From an uncultured bacterium (lineage in GTDB: Bacteria; Planctomycetota; UBA1135; GCA-002686595), in contig CADEGS010000114.1 of the NCBI GenBank assembly GCA_902826945.1, positions 1-13,967 on the forward strand: a stretch of 13,967 nt of DNA, given 5' to 3'. The notes below the pieces were generated by a model. It ran no database searches. It was given only the letters and a program-made list of their open reading frames with translations, and was not told the origin of the DNA. How positions within the stretch are numbered: position 1 is the first letter of the stretch; every line of letters begins with the position of its first letter. Of this stretch, positions 6,494 through 13,260 are shown piece after piece. The translations under genes and the position numbers were made by a program.

Positions 6494-8976
6494 GGCCCCG
6501 GCCGCGCGCCGCCGGCGCGCGCCTCGAGGTCCGCCGCGAGCGCCGCCGCGGTGCGCGCGCGCGGGCTGTCGGCGCCGTAGGCCGCGGCGAGCGACGCGGC
6601 CGCCGCGCGCGCGTGCGGCAGCGCCTCGGCGGGCCGGCCGGCGTCGGAGAGCGCGCGCGCGAGCGAGGCGCGCGTCTGCGCCGTCAGCCAGTGCTCCGCC
6701 CCGAGCGCGCGCGCGCAGTCCTGCGCGAGCTCGCCGAAGCCCGCCGCCGCGTCCTCGAGGCGGCCGGCCTTCCAGACGCTGGTCCACAAACCGTGGCGCG
6801 TGCTCAGCGCGTCGGGCGCGTCGGCGCCGAGCAGCCGCGCCTGGCGCTCGGCGACGTCGGCGTACTCGTCGATCGCCGCCTCGGGCTTGCCCAGGTCGGC
6901 CTGCAGCGAGGCCAGGTTGGCGCGGATCGTCAGCGTGGCGGGGAAGTCCTCGCCGAGCGCCGTGCGCGCGAGCTCGGCCGCGGCGGCGAGGTGCGGCTCG
7001 GCCTCGGCCTGGCGCTCGAGGTCGAGCAGCGTCGCGCCGACGTTGTTCTCGAGCGAGAGCAGGGAGAGCGGCGAGGCGCCGGCGTCCGCGCGCAGCAGCG
7101 CCAGCACCTCCTCGAGCAGCGCCAGCGCGCCCTCGGAGTCGCCGAGCTCGCCGCGCGTCAGCGCCAGGTTGCTCAGCGTGGCGAGGATCGCGCGGTCGCC
7201 CGGCGCGAGCAGCCGCCGGCGGCCCTCGAGCGCGCGCTCGAGCGCCGCGCGCGCCTCCTCGTGGCGGCCGAGCCCGTCGAGCGCGACGCCGAGGTCGTTC
7301 CAGGCCGCGTAGACGATCGGGGCCTCGCCGAGCGCGCGCTCCGCGCGCGGGAGCGCGGCGTCGAGCGCGGCCTCCGCCTGCGCGAAGCGCTGGTGGCGCG
7401 CGAGCAGGCTGGCGGCGGCGATCTCGCTGTGCAGCGTCTCGGGCGCGTCCGGACCGGCCGCCGCGCGCCGCAGCGCGAGCGCGCGCGCGACGTGCAGGTC
7501 GGCCTGCGCGAGCTCGCCCAGCTCGGCGTTGACGTCGCCGAGGGTGTGGTGGATCGCAGCGGCGATCAGCGGGCGGTCGCCGAAGCGCTCGTCGACGCCC
7601 TCGCTCGCGCGCCGCACGAGCTCGCGCACCGGCACGTCGCCGCCGAGCTCGCCGGGCGAGGCGGCGGCCAGCAGGTCGTCGGTCAGGAAGCGGTTGATCG
7701 CGACCTGCGCCTCGCGCTGGTCGAGCGCCTCCGCGCGCTGGCGCGCCGCCTCGCGCAGGCCAAGCGCCAGCCCGACGACGCCGACCACGAGCCCGCCGAA
7801 GACGAGCGCGAGGCCGCCGCAGAGCGCGCGCTCGCGGCGTGCGAAGCACAGCGTGCGGTAGGTCCACGACGGCGGGCGCGCGTCGATCGGCTCGCAGGCG
7901 AGCGCGCGCGCCAGGTCGGCGCGCCAGGCGGCCACGGTCGGGTAGCGGTGCTCGGGCGCCTTCTCGAGCGCCTTGAGCGCGATCGCGTCGAGGTCGCGCA
8001 GCAAGGCGCGCGGCGCGTCCCAGGTGCGGCCGGCCGCCAGCGCGGCGCGGCTCGGCGGCTCGGGCACGACGTCGCGCAGGCGCTGGAAGGTCTGCGCCAG
8101 GTCGCCGGCGGGCGGGAGCGGCGGGCGGCCGGCGACGAGCTCGTAGAGCAGCGCGCCGAGCGCGTACACGTCGGCGCGCGTGTCGATCGGGCCGGCGCGC
8201 GCCTGCTCGGGCGCCATGTAGGCCGGCGTGCCGACCGGCCAGCCGCCGGTGGGCGGGAAGGCCTCCTCGAACGCGTCGGCCATCGGCTTGGCGATGCCGA
8301 AGTCGAGCACGATCGGCGTCGCGCGCCCGTCGAGCCGCGCGACGACGACGTTGGCGGGCTTCAGGTCGCGGTGGATCAGGCCGCGCTGGTGCGCGTGCTG
8401 CACGCCGTCGGCGACGCCGAAGAGCAGCGCGACGCGCTCGCGCAGCCCCAGGCCCGTCTGCGCGCAGTGCTCGGTGATCGGCACGCCCTCGACGTAGTCC
8501 ATCACCAGGTAGGGCAGCCCGTCGGGCGTGCGGCCGGCGTCCACCAGGCGCGCGACGTTCGGGTGGCTGGTGTGCTCGAGCGCGCGCCGCTCGACCTCGA
8601 AGCGCGCCGCGAGCTCGGGGTCGAGCGCGGCCGAGGGCACGACCTTGATCGCCACGCGGCGGCGCACCGGCTCGTCCTGCTCGGCCAGGAAGACGTGCCC
8701 GCTGCCGCCGCGGCCGATGCGCTCGAGCACGCGGTAGGGGCCGAGGCGGCGCGGCAGCTCGGGCGTGCCCGGGCGCGCGCTCGCGGGGCGCGAGGCCTCG
8801 GGCGCCGCGTCGGCGACGTCGAAGGCGAGCAGCGAGCGCACCTCGCGCGCGAGCGCCGCGCCGCCGGCGCCGTCCGCCGCGAGCCGCGCCAGCTCGCGCT
8901 CGCGCGCGTCGGGCGCGAGCGCGCGCAGCGCGAGGAAGCGCTCGGACGCGCGCGCGTGCAGCTCGGCGGGATTCAC
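6490..8976 (-). CDS. Membrane serine/threonine protein kinase with C-terminal TPR region
   Basis: This 828-residue Hanks-type kinase phosphorylates Ser/Thr on partner proteins. A short helical N-terminal region (about 1-60) ends in EVRSLLAFD. The kinase domain spans about 81-360: P-loop GRGGSGHV (88-95), catalytic VAIK Lys111, HRDLKPAN (202-209), DFG (225-227) and GTPAYMAPEQ (249-258) are all intact, so it should be active. One transmembrane segment lies at about 386-407 (CGGLALVFGGLVVGVVGLAL). The remaining 400 residues are Ala-rich helical pairs of TPR type (for example LGDVNAELGELAQADLHVAR), which would lie across the membrane from the kinase. The start is GTG, overlapping the sigma-factor stop as GTGA, so it is translationally coupled to its likely partner. 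This arrangement is common in Planctomycetota. The signal sensed is unknown. Confidence 0.95.
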   Translation of the reverse strand: MNPAELHARASERFLALRALAPDARERELARLAADGAGGAALAREVRSLLAFDVADAAPEASRPASARPGTPELPRRLGPYRVLERIGRGGSGHVFLAEQDEPVRRRVAIKVVPSAALDPELAARFEVERRALEHTSHPNVARLVDAGRTPDGLPYLVMDYVEGVPITEHCAQTGLGLRERVALLFGVADGVQHAHQRGLIHRDLKPANVVVARLDGRATPIVLDFGIAKPMADAFEEAFPPTGGWPVGTPAYMAPEQARAGPIDTRADVYALGALLYELVAGRPPLPPAGDLAQTFQRLRDVVPEPPSRAALAAGRTWDAPRALLRDLDAIALKALEKAPEHRYPTVAAWRADLARALACEPIDARPPSWTYRTLCFARRERALCGGLALVFGGLVVGVVGLALGLREAARQRAEALDQREAQVAINRFLTDDLLAAASPGELGGDVPVRELVRRASEGVDERFGDRPLIAAAIHHTLGDVNAELGELAQADLHVARALALRRAAAGPDAPETLHSEIAAASLLARHQRFAQAEAALDAALPRAERALGEAPIVYAAWNDLGVALDGLGRHEEARAALERALEGRRRLLAPGDRAILATLSNLALTRGELGDSEGALALLEEVLALLRADAGASPLSLLSLENNVGATLLDLERQAEAEPHLAAAAELARTALGEDFPATLTIRANLASLQADLGKPEAAIDEYADVAERQARLLGADAPDALSTRHGLWTSVWKAGRLEDAAAGFGELAQDCARALGAEHWLTAQTRASLARALSDAGRPAEALPHARAAAASLAAAYGADSPRARTAAALAADLEARAGGARPGP

Positions 8977-9530
8977 GCGCTCCCGTCCGCTCCCGAGCGC
9001 GCCAGCTCGCGCCGCAGCCAGCTGCGCGCGACGGTCCAGTCGGCCTCGGCTGTGCGCTTCGAGACGCCCAGCGCGCGCGCCACGTCCTCCATCGCCAGGC
9101 CGCCGAAGGCGCGCAGCGTGACGACCTCGGCCTGGCGCGGGCTGAGCTCGCGCAGCCGCTCGAGCGCCTGCTGCAAGGCCTCGAGGTCGGCGACCTCGGT
9201 CGCGCCGCCCGCCGCCGCGTCGTCGTCGAGCTCGACGCGCAGGCGCGCGCCCCCGCGCTTCTCCGCGCTGCGCCGCCGGTGGTGGTCCACCAGCACCTGG
9301 CGCAGGACGCGCGCCGCCAGCGCGAGCTGCTCGACGCGCGGCACGTCGGGCAGGGGCGAGCTCGAGAGCAGCCGCAGGCAGGCCTCGTTCACCGCCGCGG
9401 TCGGCTGCAGCGTGTGCCCGCCGCGCTCGTCCGCGAAGGCGCGGCGCGCGATGGCGTGCAGCTCCTCGTAGAAGCGCTCGGTCAGCGGGAACGAGCGCTC
9501 GGACGCGGGATCGGGTTCGTGCTCGGCCAT
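8973..9530 (-). CDS. ECF-type RNA polymerase sigma factor, planctomycete/acidobacterial kinase-associated group
   Basis: This 185-residue sigma factor belongs to the ECF-like group common in Planctomycetota and Acidobacteriota. Residues about 15-94 are region 2, with the group motif HTLQPTAAVNEACLRL (39-54) and RQVLVDHHRRRSAEKRGG (77-94). Region 4 is about 117-175, with LSPRQAEVVTLRAFGGLA and the helix-turn-helix VARALGVSKRTAEADW. No anti-sigma gene is adjacent. Instead the next gene, overlapping by GTGA, is a Ser/Thr kinase, which in this group is the presumed regulator. The ATG at 9530 matches the expected N-terminus, without a strong Shine-Dalgarno. A possible -10 (TAGAAT) lies about 55 bases upstream. 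It is divergent from the CHRD gene at 9744. Confidence 0.94.
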   Translation of the reverse strand: MAEHEPDPASERSFPLTERFYEELHAIARRAFADERGGHTLQPTAAVNEACLRLLSSSPLPDVPRVEQLALAARVLRQVLVDHHRRRSAEKRGGARLRVELDDDAAAGGATEVADLEALQQALERLRELSPRQAEVVTLRAFGGLAMEDVARALGVSKRTAEADWTVARSWLRRELARSGADGSA

Positions 9531-9584
9531 CGCCCGGCGCGCGGCCCAGCGAAGCGCATCCTCCCCTGGACGGCCGCGGCCGGG

Positions 9585-9590
9585 ATTCTA
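9585..9590 (-). promoter_or_regulatory. Possible -10 element for the sigma-kinase operon
   Basis: On the minus strand TAGAAT occurs in otherwise very GC-rich DNA, about 55 bases before the sigma-factor ATG. It matches the housekeeping -10 (TATAAT) at five of six positions. No convincing -35 is seen 16-18 bases further upstream, so this is tentative. Confidence 0.3.
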
Positions 9591-9734
9591 GCAGCCGCCG
9601 GGGGGCGGTCCCGTGGGCGCGGAGCGTGGAGAAACGCAGAGCGGGGAGCCCGCCGGCTCCGCCCGTTGCAAGGAATCCAATCCGCTCCCGGTCGGTCGAG
9701 GGGGCTTGCGCCGCGCGCGCGCCGGCCCATCTTC

Positions 9735-9741
9735 GAGGGAG
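9735..9741 (+). promoter_or_regulatory. Ribosome binding site of the CHRD gene
   Basis: GAGGGAG is placed a few bases before the ATG at 9744 and supports that start over upstream in-frame codons as far back as 9279, which would run through the divergent sigma gene. Confidence 0.65.
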
Positions 9742-9743
9742 CG

Positions 9744-10568
9744 ATGCACCTCCCTCGTACGCGGCTCCTCGCCGGCGCCCGGGCGCTGGTGCTCGCGCTC
9801 CTCGGCGCCCCGGCCGCGGCGCAGACGCAGGTCTTCGAGTTCCCGCTGCAGCCCGCGCAGGTCGTGCCGCCGGTGGCGAGCGCGGCCAGCGGCAGCGCGA
9901 TGCTCTCGCTGAACACGATGACCGGCAACGGCACGCTGGTCGCGACGTACACGGGCCTCAGCGGCTTGCCGACCGCGGCGCACCTGCACGGCCCCGCCGG
10001 AGCGGGCGCGACGGCGCTGCCGATCGTCCTCTTCCCCACGCCCGGCGGGACGAGCGGCCAGGTCTCGGGCTTCGCGCTGCTGAACGCCGGACAGATCGCC
10101 GACCTGCTCGCCGGGCAGGTCTACTTCGACATCCACAGCGCCGCGCACCCGGACACGGGCGAGCTGCGCGGCCAGGTCTGCCGGCGCGCGCTGGCCGCGA
10201 GCCGCAACGCCGGCGCGAACCCGTCGAGCTACCTGTGCCTGCCGCCCGCCTTCGGCGGCACGTTCGTCGCCGCCGTGGACCTCGCCACGACCGGCCACGC
10301 CTTCGCGCTGCTCTTCGCCTTCGCCGCGCCGGCCGACGTGGCGCTGCCCGGTGGGCAGCACCTCCTGTGCCTCGACACGCTCGGCGCGGGCGAGCTCCTC
10401 GGCGGTGCGGGCCTGGGTCCCGCGGCCGGCCCGCTGGCGATCTTTCAGGCGCCGGTGCCGGCCTCGCTCGCGCTGTGCAACCTGACGCTCTCGAGCCAGG
10501 CGATCCATTTCGGCGGCGTGCAGCCGTTCGCGCTCTCGAACGCGCAGGACCTGAGCCTGGGCTTCTGA
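9744..10568 (+). CDS. Secreted CHRD-domain protein with shared C-terminal module
   Basis: This 274-residue predicted secreted protein has a basic n-region (HLPRTRLLAGAR), a hydrophobic core, and a cleavage site after PAAA at residue 26. Residues about 29-145 form a CHRD (chordin-like) domain: AHLHGPA (79-85), then YFDIHS (127-132) and HPDTGELRGQV, the typical domain end. CHRD domains occur in bacterial extracellular proteins without a fixed function. Residues 154-274 are the C-terminal module also present on both propeller proteins: RNAGANPSSY, GGTFVAAVD, LLFAFAA, LLCLD, LSSQAI and PFALSNAQDLSLGF. The gene diverges from the ECF sigma operon across 213 bases and is followed after 132 bases by the VCBS gene, possibly co-transcribed. 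Confidence 0.88.
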   Translation: MHLPRTRLLAGARALVLALLGAPAAAQTQVFEFPLQPAQVVPPVASAASGSAMLSLNTMTGNGTLVATYTGLSGLPTAAHLHGPAGAGATALPIVLFPTPGGTSGQVSGFALLNAGQIADLLAGQVYFDIHSAAHPDTGELRGQVCRRALAASRNAGANPSSYLCLPPAFGGTFVAAVDLATTGHAFALLFAFAAPADVALPGGQHLLCLDTLGAGELLGGAGLGPAAGPLAIFQAPVPASLALCNLTLSSQAIHFGGVQPFALSNAQDLSLGF

Positions 10569-10618
10569 GAAGGCGGCGCCCGGGGATGCGACGCCGCGCA
10601 GGCTAGCCCGTCCGCGGA

Positions 10619-10641
10619 GCTGGCTTCCCGCGGGCGCCAGC
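10619..10641 (+). terminator. Weak hairpin between the CHRD and VCBS genes
   Basis: GCTGGC (10619-10624) can pair with GCCAGC (10636-10641) around an 11-base loop. It lies 50 bases after the CHRD stop. No T-run follows, so terminator activity is doubtful. Confidence 0.2.
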
Positions 10642-10661
10642 CCACGACCGCGCCGCTCTGC

Positions 10662-10667
10662 TAGGCT
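10662..10667 (+). promoter_or_regulatory. Possible extended -10 element for the VCBS gene
   Basis: TAGGCT is preceded one base away by TG, giving an extended -10-like TGCTAGGCT 33 bases before the ATG at 10701. It matches TATAAT at four of six positions, and no clear -35 was found. If real, the VCBS gene has its own promoter. Confidence 0.25.
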
Positions 10668-10688
10668 GGAGCCTCATTCGGGGGAATC

Positions 10689-10694
10689 GAGGAG
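10689..10694 (+). promoter_or_regulatory. Ribosome binding site of the VCBS gene
   Basis: GAGGAG is followed by a six-base spacer before the ATG at 10701. Good Shine-Dalgarno spacing fixes this start. Confidence 0.75.
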
Positions 10695-10700
10695 TTCGAC

Positions 10701-13247
10701 ATGACCAGGCGAGCACTGGCGGCGCTGGGCACCCTTTTCTTCCTCCTGGTCGGCGGTCGAGCGTCCGCCCAGGCGCTGCGCATGGACGAGATCCATCGCA
10801 TGCTGCCCGCGGAGGCGCGCGACACCTTCCACCGGCTGGGAGACGTCGAGGGGGACGGCGACCTCGACCTGCTCTCGTTCCGCGCCGCTCCCGCCGTCTC
10901 CCTGGCGCACAACGACGGCCGCGGGATCTTCGGCGAGCCCGCTTCCCTCGCGCTGCCCGCCTTCGCGGGCGGGCTGGTGACCAACCTGACCGCGGCGCTC
11001 CTCTCGGACGTGGATGGGGACGGCGACCTCGACGTGCTCCTGGGGGTTGCCGCCTGGCAGCCCGACATGTTCGGTCTCCTCCAGGCGGTCGGTGCGCAGA
11101 ACCTCCTGTATCGCAACGACGGCGCCGGCTTCGCGAACGTGACCGCGAGCCAGATGCCCGCGCTCCTCGACCACACGTTCTCCGCCGCCAGCGCGGACCT
11201 GGACGGCGACGGGGACGAGGACCTCGTCCTGGGCAACGAGCCGGGCTTCTCCCTTCCGTTCGACGCGCTGGCGCGCAACGACGGCGGCGGGGTGTTCGCT
11301 TCCGCGAGCGGCGCCCTGCCCTCGCTCTCGGGGCGGACCGGCGCCATCGCGGTGAGCGACGTGGACCTGGACGGCGACCTGGACCTGGTGCTGCACAAGT
11401 CCCAGCACCACGTGCTGATCAACGACGGCGGCGGGACGTTCGTCGAGGAGAGCTTCCGCCTGCCCGCGCTGCCCGATTCCCTGCCGCTCGCGCTGGGGGA
11501 CCTCGACGGGGACGGCGACCCGGACGCGCTGAGCGCCAGCGCCAGGCTCGCGAACGACGGCACCGGCTTCTTCACGATCGCCGCCGGCGGTCTGCCCCCC
11601 GGGGCTCCGGGAAGCCGGCCCACGCTGGCCGACGTGGACGCCGACGGAAGCGCGGACGCGTTCGTGGCGAGCCCCCTGAGCGGGCTGCACCTCTACCTCG
11701 GGGACGGGAGCTCCTTCGCGGAGGCCGCGGTGCCGCAGGGAATCGTTCCTCCGGTCGGCGTGCAGGTGGGCGACGTGGACGGGGACGGCGACCTGGACGC
11801 CGTGCTCGCCAGCAGGAGCCAGGCGGACCTGCTGCTCGGGGACGGCACGGGGCAGTTCCTGGCCACGTCCTCCGCCTTCCAGGGCGTGCTCGCCCTGACC
11901 GGCGGGAACGGCGGCCTCCTGCGCGACATGGACGAGGACGGACACCTCGACCTCGTGCTCACGTCCACGGCCTCCACACCCCTGCGGATGTTCCTCGGGG
12001 ACGGAGCGGGCGACTTCGCGGAGGCGACGTCCGCGCTCTCGGTCGCTCCCGGCAACTTCCGCGCGCCCGGCGCGGCCGACACGGACGGCGACGGCGACCT
12101 CGACCTGATCGTGGGGGCGGAGAGCGGGACGAACCGACTCCTGCGGAAGGACGGCCCGACGTGGAACGAGGTCCCCGGCGCCTTCCCCGAGGCCTCGAGC
12201 TGCAAGGCGCTGGCCATCGCCGATCTCGACGCGGACGGATTCGTCGACGTCCTGTTCGGGCAGAACTTCACCAACCCCACCCGCCTGTACCGGAACGACG
12301 GATCGGGCGGCTTCGTGCTGGCGCCCGCCCTGCCGATCAGCGGCATCGTCGACGACTGTCTCGCCGCCGACCTCGACGGCAACGGCACGTCCGATCTGGT
12401 CGCCGTCACCTCCTCGAGCGGCTTCCTGCTGTGGAACGACGGCAGCGCCGGCTTCACCCTCGGCGCCAACCTCGGGTCCGGCACGTGCGTGGCCGCCGGC
12501 GACGCGGACGCGGACGGCGACGTCGATCTGGCCATCGGGACGGGAGCCGGCACGAGCAACCGGTTCCTGCGCAACAGCGGGTTCGGAGGCTTCGCCTCCC
12601 TCACGCTGCCGAGCTCCACGCGGAGGGCGATGTCCGTCGCGTTCCTCGACTTCGACGGGGACGGCCTGCGCGACCTGTACTTCGCCAACTGGGACAACAA
12701 CGGCAGCGCGCTCGACCAGCTCCTGCGCAAGTCGGCCGGGCCTGGCACCGGGTACACGGACGCCTCGAGCCAGCTCGGCGCGCGCATCGACGAGCTGTCC
12801 TGGGAGGTGCTGGTCGGCGACGTGGACGAGGACGGCGACGAGGACGCCATGGTCGTCGGCGGCCGCGGGATCCTGCCGTATCCCTACCTGCTGGGCGCCA
12901 CGCGCCTCTACTCCAACCTCTATCGCCACCTGGCCTGGCGCGGCCTGCCCGCCATCGGGAAGCAGCTCGTCCTCGACCAGTCCGGCAGCCCCGGCGGTCC
13001 CTACTGGCTGCTCGCGGCGCTCGCTCCCGGCGAGCTCGAGCTGCCGCCGCTCGGCACGCTCAAGGTCGATCCCGCCGCGTTCGAGATCTTCGCCAGCGGC
13101 GTCCTCGACGCGGAAGGGCGCAACAGCTTCGTGCTGCCGATCCCGCGCCTCCCCGGGCTGGTCGGGCTGTCGCTCTACTTCCAGTCCGCGCTGGGGGATC
13201 CCATCCTGCTCACGAACCTCGAGCGCGTCACCTTCACGGCCTTCTGA
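10701..13247 (+). CDS. Secreted VCBS/FG-GAP repeat protein with 14 Asp-rich calcium-type motifs
   Basis: This 848-residue protein is predicted to be exported: MTRRALAALGTLFFLLVGG with cleavage after ASA at residue 23. The body consists of repeats centred on D-x-D-x-D-G-D-x-D, for example DVDGDGDLDVLLG, DLDGDGDEDLVLG and DTDGDGDLDLIVG. I count 14 such motifs, several degenerate (DLDGNGTSDLVAV, DFDGDGLRDLYFA). These are FG-GAP/VCBS propeller repeats whose Asp loops normally bind calcium. Fourteen could form two seven-bladed propellers. Between motifs, LYRNDGSGGF-like segments recur. The C-terminus (LPGLVGLSLYF, LTNLERVTFTAF) resembles a diverged form of the module on the neighbouring secreted proteins. 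The gene follows the CHRD gene by 132 bases and converges on argS with 12 bases between stops. The role is probably surface adhesion or ligand binding; no enzyme motif was seen. Confidence 0.9.
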   Translation: MTRRALAALGTLFFLLVGGRASAQALRMDEIHRMLPAEARDTFHRLGDVEGDGDLDLLSFRAAPAVSLAHNDGRGIFGEPASLALPAFAGGLVTNLTAALLSDVDGDGDLDVLLGVAAWQPDMFGLLQAVGAQNLLYRNDGAGFANVTASQMPALLDHTFSAASADLDGDGDEDLVLGNEPGFSLPFDALARNDGGGVFASASGALPSLSGRTGAIAVSDVDLDGDLDLVLHKSQHHVLINDGGGTFVEESFRLPALPDSLPLALGDLDGDGDPDALSASARLANDGTGFFTIAAGGLPPGAPGSRPTLADVDADGSADAFVASPLSGLHLYLGDGSSFAEAAVPQGIVPPVGVQVGDVDGDGDLDAVLASRSQADLLLGDGTGQFLATSSAFQGVLALTGGNGGLLRDMDEDGHLDLVLTSTASTPLRMFLGDGAGDFAEATSALSVAPGNFRAPGAADTDGDGDLDLIVGAESGTNRLLRKDGPTWNEVPGAFPEASSCKALAIADLDADGFVDVLFGQNFTNPTRLYRNDGSGGFVLAPALPISGIVDDCLAADLDGNGTSDLVAVTSSSGFLLWNDGSAGFTLGANLGSGTCVAAGDADADGDVDLAIGTGAGTSNRFLRNSGFGGFASLTLPSSTRRAMSVAFLDFDGDGLRDLYFANWDNNGSALDQLLRKSAGPGTGYTDASSQLGARIDELSWEVLVGDVDEDGDEDAMVVGGRGILPYPYLLGATRLYSNLYRHLAWRGLPAIGKQLVLDQSGSPGGPYWLLAALAPGELELPPLGTLKVDPAAFEIFASGVLDAEGRNSFVLPIPRLPGLVGLSLYFQSALGDPILLTNLERVTFTAF

Positions 13248-13248
13248 G

Positions 13249-13260
13249 GCCGCGCGCGGC
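13249..13260. other. 12-base palindrome between convergent stop codons
   Basis: GCCGCGCGCGGC is a perfect palindrome in the gap between the VCBS stop and the argS stop, its last base being part of the argS stop codon. It has no loop and no T-run, so it is unlikely to be a standard terminator. Such sequences are frequent in this GC-rich DNA. Confidence 0.3.

Noticed and set aside
6613..9471. A 952-codon open frame on the plus strand opposite the kinase and sigma genes
   Set aside because: Low-complexity Arg/Ala/Leu translation, fully antisense to two confidently identified genes.
9279..9743. Extending the CHRD gene upstream to 9279
   Set aside because: The extension runs antisense through the ECF sigma gene, and a good ribosome binding site with a signal peptide marks 9744.
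10674..12929. A 751-codon open frame on the minus strand opposite the VCBS gene
   Set aside because: Periodic Val/Gly/Arg translation is the shadow of the Asp-rich repeats; the plus strand has the signal peptide, ribosome binding site and known repeats.
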